This document shows positions 8,056 to 15,623 of a DNA stretch of 56,076 nt, piece after piece. The position numbers and the translations under genes were made by a program. The notes under the pieces were generated by a model. It was not told the origin of the DNA. It did no database searches and was given only the letters and a program-made list of their open reading frames with translations. The stretch spans positions 1-56,076 of the forward strand of contig JAMOQH010000047.1 in assembly GCA_027064085.1 (NCBI GenBank). Reading direction: 5' to 3'. The stretch's first letter is position 1. Every line of letters begins with the position of its first letter. Origin of the DNA: a bacterium. GTDB lineage: Bacteria; UBP6; JAFGXH01.

Positions 8056-8298
8056 TTGAATACTATTGAAAGAGATATAAAAATATATCTCATAAAAAAT
8101 AATTTAAAACCATCTGATGTTTATAAGACATTAGGAATTGGGAGAGCAACATTTTACCAAGCTATAAGAAGTAATAATTTGAATAATAAGACTTTAAATA
8201 AAATCTTCGATTATTTAAATTTAGAGCTTGAGCTTGTTTTAAAGGAGCGTAAAAATGATAATGAATGTTCAAAAATACAAGAAACTATACCAGATTGA
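8056..8298 (+). CDS. Small HTH protein, possible R-M controller
   Basis: 80 aa. A helix-turn-helix of the XRE/Cro type is readable: SDVYKTLGIGRATFYQAIR (about 19-37) followed by N-K-T-L-N-K-I-F-D-Y-L. It sits between the nuclease pair and the second methyltransferase, where controller (C) proteins of R-M systems usually lie. The only reasonable in-frame start is TTG 8056 (AGGA 7 nt upstream). It begins 1 nt after a TACAAT box, so it is probably translated from read-through transcripts from upstream. It overlaps the next gene by 44 nt in another frame. Confidence 0.6.
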   Translation: MNTIERDIKIYLIKNNLKPSDVYKTLGIGRATFYQAIRSNNLNNKTLNKIFDYLNLELELVLKERKNDNECSKIQETIPD

Positions 8299-8551
8299 AG
8301 CAGATGCAATAAACTATCTAAATGATGAAATTCTTGAAAAATTTGTATTGCAAGGTAGTAAAAACTGGGATTTATACCTAAGTGAAAAAGATGATAATTA
8401 TTATTTTGATACCTTAAGTAATATTGAAGTTATAGAATTTAATACCCAAGAAAATATGTTAGAATATATGAAGAAAGTTCCTAAAGAATTATTTATAGAT
8501 TACTCAATTGAAAACAAAATTTTTTACATAGTACATTATGAAAAAAATTAA
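8255..8551 (+). CDS. Small protein of unknown function in the R-M island
   Basis: 98 aa, acidic, Tyr- and Asn-rich, with no signal peptide, membrane segment or recognised motif. GGAG lies 6 nt before ATG 8255 (a second ATG at 8261 is possible). It overlaps the HTH gene by 44 nt and the second methyltransferase by 14 nt, so it is translated as part of that unit. It could be an antitoxin-like partner of the HTH protein, a specificity or accessory subunit, or unrelated. None of these is shown by the sequence. Confidence 0.6.
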   Translation: MIMNVQKYKKLYQIEADAINYLNDEILEKFVLQGSKNWDLYLSEKDDNYYFDTLSNIEVIEFNTQENMLEYMKKVPKELFIDYSIENKIFYIVHYEKN

Positions 8552-9293
8552 AAAGCTAGCTCCTGAAAATTTTGAACAAGAAACATCAACTGTTTGGTCA
8601 TATCCAAGAAGAGGAAATTGGGCAACACATAATTCAAAATATAGAGGAAATTGGGCTCCAGAAGTTGTGAGAAATATAATATTAAGATATTCTAAAAAGG
8701 GAGATTATTTGTTAGATCCAATGATAGGTGGAGGAACAACAGCTATTGAAGCAAAACTTCTTAATAGAAATTTAATAGCCTATGATATAAACCCTAAAGC
8801 AATTAAACTAACAAATGAATTGCTTGATTTTGAAATAGATGAAGATTTTGATAATAAAATTACCATTGAGTTAAATGATGCAAGAAATTTATCTAAAATA
8901 GATGATAATTCTATAGATTTAATTTTAACCCACCCTCCTTATGTTGATATAATTAAATATTCAGATAAAAAGATAGAAGAAGATATTTCTAATATTCATG
9001 ACTTGGATAAATTTTGTGATGAAATCGAAATAATCGCAAAAGAATTATATAGAGTGACTAAACAAAATAGATATTGTGCTATTTTAATGGGAGATACTAG
9101 AAGAAATAAAATGTATCAACCATTAGCATTCATGGTAATGCAAAGATTTTTGAAAGTTGGGTTTAAATTAAAAGAAGATATCATAAAGCATCAACATAAT
9201 TGTAAAGCAACTGGTTTTTGGGCTCAAAAGTCTATTAAATATAATTTCCTTCTTATTATGCATGAACATTTATTCATATTCAAAAAAACTTGA
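8538..9293 (+). CDS. DNA methyltransferase, N4/N6 beta-type (second MTase of island)
   Basis: 251 aa. The N-terminal block TVWSYPRRGNWATHNSKYRG (about 16-35) and the order IV after I mark a site-specific amino-methyltransferase. Motif I is LLDPMIGGGTTAIEAKL (about 58-74) in place of the common F-x-G-S-G-T-T. The catalytic motif IV is T-H-P-P-Y (about 133-137), a variant of D/S-P-P-Y/W. It starts inside the preceding gene (14-nt overlap) and ends 10 nt before the right flanking repeat. It probably protects a different site, or the other strand of an asymmetric site, from the Dam-class enzyme. Confidence 0.85.
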   Translation: MKKIKKLAPENFEQETSTVWSYPRRGNWATHNSKYRGNWAPEVVRNIILRYSKKGDYLLDPMIGGGTTAIEAKLLNRNLIAYDINPKAIKLTNELLDFEIDEDFDNKITIELNDARNLSKIDDNSIDLILTHPPYVDIIKYSDKKIEEDISNIHDLDKFCDEIEIIAKELYRVTKQNRYCAILMGDTRRNKMYQPLAFMVMQRFLKVGFKLKEDIIKHQHNCKATGFWAQKSIKYNFLLIMHEHLFIFKKT

Positions 9294-9303
9294 TCTATTT
9301 TAC

Positions 9304-9328
9304 ACTATTTATAAAAAATTATCTTAAA
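9304..9328 (+). repeat. Right copy of 25-bp direct repeat flanking the R-M island
   Basis: Identical to 5642-5666. It still encodes a ghost of the batA C-terminus (T-I-Y-K-K-L-S-stop) in the plus direction and contains the true stop codon of aroQ (complement of 9324-9326). Confidence 0.93.
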
Positions 9329-9761
9329 GATTATCAACAATATACTTTGCAGCTAAATAATAACCATAATTACCAGCTCCAGAAATCACTAAATCTACAT
9401 TTTTAGCAGTATATGATTCTTGCCTAAAATTTTCTCTTTTATACAAATTAGTTAAATGAACTTCAACTTTTAATTTATTACTAATAATTTCTAAAGTATC
9501 ACTAATTGCAACACTAGTGTGAGTATACCCTGCGGGATTAATGATTATACCTATTATAGTTTCATCGCTCATCAAACTTTGGAGTTTATTAATAATCTCA
9601 CCCTCTATATTTGATTGAAAATATTCAATTTCTATAAATTTTTCTATTTTATTAATAATTTCATCTAAATCTATCCTAGATTGATATATTTCTTTTCTTT
9701 TTTTAACTAAATTAAGATTTGGCCCTTCAATGAGAACTATCTTATTGCTTCTTGAAACCAT
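9324..9761 (-). CDS. aroQ: Type II 3-dehydroquinate dehydratase
   Basis: 145 aa. It converts 3-dehydroquinate to 3-dehydroshikimate in the shikimate pathway and is cytosolic. Family motifs are present in order: E-G-P-N-L-N-L (12-18), catalytic Tyr26, Q-S-N-x-E-G (49-54), N-P-A-G-Y-T-H-T-S (75-83), catalytic His102 in V-H-L-T-N, and the R-E-x-F-R block (109-113). The His usual in Q-S-N-H-E-G is Ile and the N-terminal loop is divergent. It is the last gene of the pil operon and overlaps the Roadblock gene by 25 nt. Confidence 0.9.
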   Translation of the reverse strand: MVSRSNKIVLIEGPNLNLVKKRKEIYQSRIDLDEIINKIEKFIEIEYFQSNIEGEIINKLQSLMSDETIIGIIINPAGYTHTSVAISDTLEIISNKLKVEVHLTNLYKRENFRQESYTAKNVDLVISGAGNYGYYLAAKYIVDNL

Positions 9762-10087
9762 AGACTGTTTTTTCTAACTACAAATCTAGCTTTTCCAATA
9801 TTACCAGACTCTTTCATAAATAAAATAATAAAATAATAATCACTTATTGGCTTGATTAATACTGTATACTTATTAGTAATCATTATCTCTTCTTTGATAT
9901 TATCATTTACAGACTCAAGAATTATTGATATTTTATTGATTACAGTAGAAAACTCTATAGTCAATCCTTCTAAAACTTCATCGTTAAATGTACTATCAAC
10001 AATAATCCCATCTTTACCTATTAATGCAATTTCTTGTAAATCTTCACAGGATTCTTTTATTTTATTAAATTTTTCCCTAAAGCTCAT
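9737..10087 (-). CDS. Roadblock/LC7-domain protein
   Basis: 116 aa. The pattern A-L-I-G-K-D-G-I-I-V-D-S near residues 20-33, a long amphipathic helix and the C-terminal strand pair I-K-P-I-S-D-Y-Y-F-I-I-L-F fit Roadblock/LC7 proteins such as MglB, which regulate small Ras-like GTPases in polarity and motility. No cognate GTPase is in the window. Its position in the operon of the type IV pilus machine suggests a regulatory role for pilus activity (inference). It overlaps the upstream gene by 11 nt. Confidence 0.65.
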   Translation of the reverse strand: MSFREKFNKIKESCEDLQEIALIGKDGIIVDSTFNDEVLEGLTIEFSTVINKISIILESVNDNIKEEIMITNKYTVLIKPISDYYFIILFMKESGNIGKARFVVRKNSLWFQEAIR

Positions 10088-10901
10088 TTCTTCTCTCCTT
10101 ATAGGAATTAATAGATTCTAATAATTGCTCAAGTTTTTTAATTCTATTTTTTTTATCTAAAGAGATTAACTGTTTTCCTTTTTTAGTTAGAGTAATACTA
10201 ATATCCAAGTCATTATCTAATTGAGCATTAAAATCATCATTTAATTTACTATAAACAGTAGCTCTTTTTCTAAATTTTTTAATATTATCTAATTTTTCTT
10301 TTAAAATATTAACTCTATTCTTATCAGTTATATTATTTTTCTCTCCATTTGTATGACGAGTCACAGCCTCGCCATTACTAATTGGAGCATCATAAACTTT
10401 ATTTACTTTCTTTGTTATAGATTCTAATTCAATATCTAAATGAAGATCATCAAAACTAGCTTTATACTTCTTTTCTTTATGAATATTATTGTAAAGAAAG
10501 ATAGATGTTTTAAGGTTTTCAAGTAAAGTAATATTAATATCTCTTTTTATATCTTCAGGAGTTTTCTTAAGTGTTCTAACTTTCTCTACTAAAATTTTCT
10601 GATTTATTTCTAAATTAATATCTAAATCTAAATCTAAAGTTCTAAGAGAATACTTAGGCGTTTTGCTTTGATATTTTCTATATTGAGAAATTGATTTCAA
10701 ATAGTTTTCTAATAGTACATCATTATTTAAACTAAAAGTTTTCTTTTCTGATTGTATATTAACCCTAGAGCCAACAACAATTTCTAAATTTAAATCATCT
10801 AAACTAATATCATCAAAACTAATACTTGTAGATACCCTTTCTTTTCCTTTATTTGAATCTATATAATTGATTATATTATTAAGTTTCTCTATTGTATTCA
10901 T
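10077..10901 (-). CDS. Four-repeat acidic protein of unknown function in the pil operon
   Basis: 274 aa, no signal peptide. It is made of about four copies of a 60-70 residue unit: an acidic strand rich in alternating Asp/Leu (FDDISLDDLNLEI, LDLDLDINLEI, FDDLHLDIELE, LDNDLDISITL) and then a basic helix ending in [IL]-x-x-[YF]-[RKN]. The N-terminus begins in the helical half. The start was taken as ATG 10901, 5 nt after the upstream stop, with no clear ribosome site, so it is probably coupled. An in-frame extension to 11006 lies inside the lipoprotein gene and was not accepted. I recognise no family. Confidence 0.7.
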   Translation of the reverse strand: MNTIEKLNNIINYIDSNKGKERVSTSISFDDISLDDLNLEIVVGSRVNIQSEKKTFSLNNDVLLENYLKSISQYRKYQSKTPKYSLRTLDLDLDINLEINQKILVEKVRTLKKTPEDIKRDINITLLENLKTSIFLYNNIHKEKKYKASFDDLHLDIELESITKKVNKVYDAPISNGEAVTRHTNGEKNNITDKNRVNILKEKLDNIKKFRKRATVYSKLNDDFNAQLDNDLDISITLTKKGKQLISLDKKNRIKKLEQLLESINSYKERRNEL

Positions 10902-10906
10902 AGGGT

Positions 10907-11710
10907 TTATTCGGCTTCTTGTTGAACACATAAAGGAGGAGTATCTTGATGTAATCCACAATATGAATAAAACACTGTTGGTTGAAGAACCCCCCTTTGT
11001 TGACACGAATCTACTAAAGAAGTAGGAGCATTACAAACAGAATCATTCGTAACATTTTTATCAGGACATAACAAACAGTCTACACATAAGTTGATTCTAA
11101 ATTTAAAATGATTAGATGTTGCATACTCTCCAGCAAGAGTTTCTGCATTTATAACAATATCTACAGTTACATATTTTGTTAATAATCCATTTCCACCCTC
11201 ATTGTCGTAAAAACTAGAATATAAAAAACCTCTACTATTATCACCAGTTTCCCCTTCCCATTTTAGAATATTTCTAAACAAGGGAACTAAAACGACTCCA
11301 CCTGATTTAGGATCAATAATCACATTCTTCGTAATTACATCACTATCAACTAATACATTTTGATCAGTATATGTTTTAACAACAATGCTTTTAGTTTCTA
11401 TTGAGTTTGCATAACCACTAACTTCACCTCTTGATTTCATATCAGCATCTAAAACATTTATAAGTCCAAGTCCAAGTAAATATTTATAGTTATGAGTGTA
11501 TGCACCCGCAAGTTTAGTATAAGCAAGATCCATCATTGTACCATCTTCTAAAAATCTTGCATTTGTACCATCAATCTCATACTGATACGAACAATCCTTA
11601 TCACTAGGCAATATAGCTCCCCGTATTTGCAGGTTATATAAATTATCAAAACATGAAGATGTTGTCAGTGTAATCATTAGTACTATGAATATTCTTAATA
11701 TATATTTCAT
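10907..11710 (-). CDS. Lipoprotein downstream of pilQ, unknown function
   Basis: 267 aa. A type II signal peptide ends at Cys20 (L-T-T-S-S-C). The body is beta-rich and the C-terminal 75 residues hold nine cysteines (CVDCLLC, then more scattered), which suggests disulfides. It lies 10 nt after pilQ with AGGAG before its ATG, in the same operon. It may be a pilus-assembly or secretin-associated lipoprotein, but no family is recognised. Confidence 0.7.
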   Translation of the reverse strand: MKYILRIFIVLMITLTTSSCFDNLYNLQIRGAILPSDKDCSYQYEIDGTNARFLEDGTMMDLAYTKLAGAYTHNYKYLLGLGLINVLDADMKSRGEVSGYANSIETKSIVVKTYTDQNVLVDSDVITKNVIIDPKSGGVVLVPLFRNILKWEGETGDNSRGFLYSSFYDNEGGNGLLTKYVTVDIVINAETLAGEYATSNHFKFRINLCVDCLLCPDKNVTNDSVCNAPTSLVDSCQQRGVLQPTVFYSYCGLHQDTPPLCVQQEAE

Positions 11711-11720
11711 TGTATTTCTC

Positions 11721-14700
11721 CTATTTATTTATAATTGTATTATTTCTATTAATAATTCTTGGAGTAATAAAAATTAAAAGCTCTGATCTCTCATCAGTAT
11801 GTTTTGTACTTTTAAAGAACCAACCAAGAACAGGAATACTTCCTAATAAAGGAACTCTTTTTTCTTCATCAGATAACTTTTTAGTATACATTCCACCAAT
11901 TACCGCAGTTTCACCATCTTTTATTAAAAGCTCCGTTTTAGCATTTTTAGAAATAATTGCGGGGTCGCCTAGTGAGTTAACACGGCTAAAGTCAGGCTCT
12001 TCTTTTATCATTTCAACTTTCAAAATAATTGAACCATCTGCAGTAATATGAGGTGTTACAATTAATTTTATTTTAGCATCAATTAGTTTAGAAGCAGGAA
12101 CACCTTGAGCATTTAAGGTCATAATAGGAATTTTAACACCAGTTTCAATCAATGCTTCTTTATTATCCAATGTTGATATTCTTGGAGAAGAAACAATTTT
12201 CAATTTACCCTCTGCTTCAGCGGCGGCAAGTCTTAATTTTAAATTAAGACTATCATTAACTGAACCTAAAGACAGAGAGATTCCTCCACCAGAACCTTCT
12301 GCGCCTGTCGCAGGTAAATTTGTAACCCATTGATCACTACCTTTATATCCAACGGCTCCAATACTTGATGGAAAATATAAACCTGTTTGAGAAGCATTCT
12401 TAGGGCCTAGCTCAACTCCACCACCCCACTGAATACCTTTTTCTGTAGAGAAACTTGAAGAAGCTTCAACAATCCTTCCTTCAATTAAAACTTGAGGAGT
12501 TTCAGTATCTAAATTTTTAATTAATGCTTCTGCATTATCTAATTTACCAGCTAAATCTTTTACAATTAGCACATTTGTTCTTGTGTCAACAGTAACTTTA
12601 CCTCTTTTACTCAAAATACCTTTAACTTGCTCAACTAATTCTTCTGCGTGGGCATAAGAAACAGGAATTAATCTAACATTAAGTGGTATATTATCCTTCT
12701 TTTTGTTCTCCATATCAATTCTATCTTGTAGCTCTTTTGATAAAATAGTTAATGGAGCAACTCTTATAATATTACCAAGTATTTCTTTTCCTAATCCTTT
12801 AGTTTTTAGAATAACATCTAAAGCTTTATCCCATTGAACATTTCTTAGTCTTACTGTAACCGTTCCTGAAACATCATCAGAAGTTATAATATTTATTTTA
12901 CTAACATCAGCAATTAATTCCAATACATCATGTATGTCTGCATTTTTGAAATCTATAGAAATTCTTTTACCATAATATTTTCTTTTAGTACTATTTGATG
13001 TAGTATTTGCTTGATAAGAAGCTGTTTGTGTTGATAAATATTTAATATTACTTGATTCTTTTTTAACTAAAACATTAGTTTTTACATTTCTAAATTTCCA
13101 AACAAACACATTGTTTTTTAATGAAAAATTATTATTAGACTTGTTTTGTAACTTTACAGCTAAAATTGTATCATTAGATGATTGAAAAATTGATGCCATT
13201 CTAACAATACTATTTCTATTCTTAACTTCGATTGTATTTTGTAATCTTTCTGGAGTTTTCACATTAAAAAATTTAATTACCGCTAAATCACTATCTTCTC
13301 TTATAAGAGAGTATTTTACATTATCATCAAATTTTAAAACAACAGATGTATAATTATTGTCATTTTTAGTTTCAGCATCAATCAAATTATTCGTTAGAAC
13401 CATTTTATTTGTGAGTAAAGTTAATTTTAAAATATTCTTATCTTTTTTCAGAAAATATTTAGGAATACTAGAATTAGAGTTAATATCAACAACAACTCTC
13501 GAACCACTATTATTCTTTCCTAATCTTATTGAACTAAGCAATAAATCCTTAAAAGCAATATTTCTCTTTAGATTCTTATTCATTTCAGTATTAGGTAAAT
13601 CAATAACGATTCTTTTAGGGTTAGTTAACTCTCTAATTTCAAAATCACCAGAATAATCTTTAATATTAAGATTTATTACAACTTTATTCTTATATTTTAA
13701 AACTTTCAAATCGTTCAATTTTGTATTTTTATTTTTTTTACTTATTTTAGTTTCTTTAACAACTATTTCTTTTTGATTTGCAATTAAATTGGCTAATTGT
13801 TCTTTTAATTTTAAATTTTCATTTTCTATTTGCTTCTTCTCGTTTTCCATTTTTCTTTTTTCTTTCTCTAAAGCAAGTTTATTATTATTTCTAGATTGTT
13901 GATTTAGATTAGCTTTTAATTTTTTATTTTCAATTAAAAGAGCTTTCTTCTCATTTTCTATTTTTGTATTTTTATTTGATATTTTTAAATATTCTTGTTT
14001 TAAAGACAAATAGTTATTCCTTTCTTTTCTCAATTTTTTATCAATATTTAGTTTTTCTTTAGCAATACCATCTCTTTTAATTTTCAACCTATTTAAGTTT
14101 TTATTCATGTTATTGCTTCTGGATTTTAATTTTTTATTCTCAGCTAATAATGAGTTTATTTTATTAGTTAATTTTTTATTTTTTAAGTTATTAGAATTCT
14201 TTTTTCCACTATTTAGTTTTTTAGATAAAGAATTTATTTCTTTTTGATTGCTAACAATTTTTTGATTGTTCTTTATAAGTTTTTTATCAAGTAAAGCAAT
14301 TCTTTTATCTTTAGATTTTAATAAGTTGTTTTTCTTACTTAATTCATTTGTTAGATTCTTGTTTAAATTTTCTATTTTATTTAATGAATTGTTTAAAGAT
14401 AACAATTTGGTTTTTAGAGAATTTAACTCTCTATTTTTTTGTTCTAAATTACTTTCTTTTAAGGATATAGCTTTTTCTTTTTTTCTTAAGAGATTCTCAA
14501 CTCTTTTTATCTCTTGTTCTTTCTTCAAAAGCTTTAGCCTGATTTTTTTTATTTCTTCATCTCTTTTTTTATTATCCTGATTCTTTACGAAATCATTTTC
14601 ATTGTAATTACTTTTTTTCTTTACAATGTAGCGATTACCTGAAATACTGCTGTCTTCTAGATACAAGACGAATCTGTTTCCAATAGACTTAACTGAATAC

Positions 14701-15032
14701 TTGCCATCCTTTTTAAGTGAAAGCATTATTCTACTAGTGGTGTTTATATCATCTTCAAATTGAGATGTTATAATCTGTTTTATAATTTCATTATTTACAT
14801 TTATTGGAGATTCAATTCCTTCAATAGAAGCATTTGATATATCAATAATCAAACGAAGGGGGTTCCTTAGTTTAAATACCGTAAATGTAGGCTTTTGAGT
14901 TCCTTGAACATTCAATTCAATCCTTCCTGTAGATTCTTTTATACTAATCTTAGATATCTTATTATCTAAAGATAATATACTTACAGAGTAAAGATACAGA
15001 ACCATCACTAACAACATACTTATTCGTTTCAT
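11721..15032 (-). CDS. pilQ: PilQ, type IV pilus secretin, with large coiled-coil insert
   Basis: 1103 aa, longer than usual PilQ (about 700-900). It forms the outer-membrane channel for the pilus. A signal peptide (about 1-22) is followed by an AMIN domain (about 25-130), an uninterrupted Lys/Asn/Leu-rich coiled coil (about 150-430), a second AMIN domain (about 440-545), a third beta repeat (about 550-655), STN (about 690-765, SIDFKNADIHDVLELIADVS), NolW/N1 (about 785-848) and the secretin domain (about 850-1098, ending with VPLLGSIPVLGWFFKSTK). The start is ATG 15032 with GAGGT upstream; an in-frame GTG at 15038 overlaps that site. The coiled coil is not part of ordinary PilQ. Confidence 0.92.
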   Translation of the reverse strand: MKRISMLLVMVLYLYSVSILSLDNKISKISIKESTGRIELNVQGTQKPTFTVFKLRNPLRLIIDISNASIEGIESPINVNNEIIKQIITSQFEDDINTTSRIMLSLKKDGKYSVKSIGNRFVLYLEDSSISGNRYIVKKKSNYNENDFVKNQDNKKRDEEIKKIRLKLLKKEQEIKRVENLLRKKEKAISLKESNLEQKNRELNSLKTKLLSLNNSLNKIENLNKNLTNELSKKNNLLKSKDKRIALLDKKLIKNNQKIVSNQKEINSLSKKLNSGKKNSNNLKNKKLTNKINSLLAENKKLKSRSNNMNKNLNRLKIKRDGIAKEKLNIDKKLRKERNNYLSLKQEYLKISNKNTKIENEKKALLIENKKLKANLNQQSRNNNKLALEKEKRKMENEKKQIENENLKLKEQLANLIANQKEIVVKETKISKKNKNTKLNDLKVLKYKNKVVINLNIKDYSGDFEIRELTNPKRIVIDLPNTEMNKNLKRNIAFKDLLLSSIRLGKNNSGSRVVVDINSNSSIPKYFLKKDKNILKLTLLTNKMVLTNNLIDAETKNDNNYTSVVLKFDDNVKYSLIREDSDLAVIKFFNVKTPERLQNTIEVKNRNSIVRMASIFQSSNDTILAVKLQNKSNNNFSLKNNVFVWKFRNVKTNVLVKKESSNIKYLSTQTASYQANTTSNSTKRKYYGKRISIDFKNADIHDVLELIADVSKINIITSDDVSGTVTVRLRNVQWDKALDVILKTKGLGKEILGNIIRVAPLTILSKELQDRIDMENKKKDNIPLNVRLIPVSYAHAEELVEQVKGILSKRGKVTVDTRTNVLIVKDLAGKLDNAEALIKNLDTETPQVLIEGRIVEASSSFSTEKGIQWGGGVELGPKNASQTGLYFPSSIGAVGYKGSDQWVTNLPATGAEGSGGGISLSLGSVNDSLNLKLRLAAAEAEGKLKIVSSPRISTLDNKEALIETGVKIPIMTLNAQGVPASKLIDAKIKLIVTPHITADGSIILKVEMIKEEPDFSRVNSLGDPAIISKNAKTELLIKDGETAVIGGMYTKKLSDEEKRVPLLGSIPVLGWFFKSTKHTDERSELLIFITPRIINRNNTIINK

Positions 15033-15041
15033 AATCACCTC

Positions 15042-15608
15042 TTATTCTTCCGTTTCTAATTTTATAGGAATTCTATTAACAATTCTTTTACCACTAAGTT
15101 CATAGCTTTCTTCATTTATAATAATTCTATCTTTTTTAATAGATAGAATACGGCCAGAGTTTTTACCAACAAACTCTCTTTCTCTAACATTATGGGTTTT
15201 ACCTGTAGGATCTTTTAAAAGAGCTCTTCTATCATTAGAAGTCGTTCCATATACAAGACCAACAAGTTTCAACTCATCTAAATCAAAGCGTTGTAACTCT
15301 GAAATTTTACTAATATTTTCTGTAATTTTTATATCTGATGTAATAATGGGGGAAGTATCATTTACTTTTTTATTAAAGATAGATTGAAAAGGATCTGCTA
15401 ATTTGTGATCAGGATAAACATAATTATCATTACCTAAATCAATTTTTTTCATTATCCCATCATAAAGTTTATTTATATCTTTCTTCCTATCTTTTTTCAT
15501 AGATAATTTTTTTTGAGAATGATACTCTGGAAAACAACCAGATGCCAAAATTGTAATCACAATAAAAATAATATATTTTTTAAATTTATTTGTAAACTTC
15601 GTTTTCAT
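15042..15608 (-). CDS. pilP: PilP, pilus alignment-complex lipoprotein
   Basis: 188 aa. Lipobox L-A-S-G-C at Cys25. The conserved DPFQS segment (about 72-76) and the beta domain with LKLVGLVYGTTSNDRRALLK (about 113-132) are typical of PilP. It links the PilN/PilO inner-membrane dimer to the PilQ secretin. It lies 15 nt after pilO and 9 nt before pilQ. Confidence 0.88.
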   Translation of the reverse strand: MKTKFTNKFKKYIIFIVITILASGCFPEYHSQKKLSMKKDRKKDINKLYDGIMKKIDLGNDNYVYPDHKLADPFQSIFNKKVNDTSPIITSDIKITENISKISELQRFDLDELKLVGLVYGTTSNDRRALLKDPTGKTHNVREREFVGKNSGRILSIKKDRIIINEESYELSGKRIVNRIPIKLETEE

Positions 15609-15623
15609 AAAAACTCCAAATTA

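Larger units (their letters stand above)
5642..9328. mobile_element. Restriction-modification island inserted between batA and aroQ
   Basis: Six plus-strand genes (two methyltransferases, two PD-(D/E)XK-type nucleases, an HTH protein and an unknown) lie between perfect 25-bp direct repeats. The repeats hold the facing stop codons of batA (TAA) and aroQ (complement TTA), which overlap by two bases in the right copy. Restoring one copy would put batA and aroQ end to end. No integrase or transposase is present. R-M units flanked by long target duplications have been described by comparative genomics, and this arrangement fits that pattern. That it is mobile is an inference. Confidence 0.65.

Noticed and set aside
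10902-11006. N-terminal extension of the four-repeat protein
   Set aside because: The extension lies entirely within the upstream lipoprotein gene in another frame, reads as non-repeat sequence, and the repeat pattern starts at 10901.
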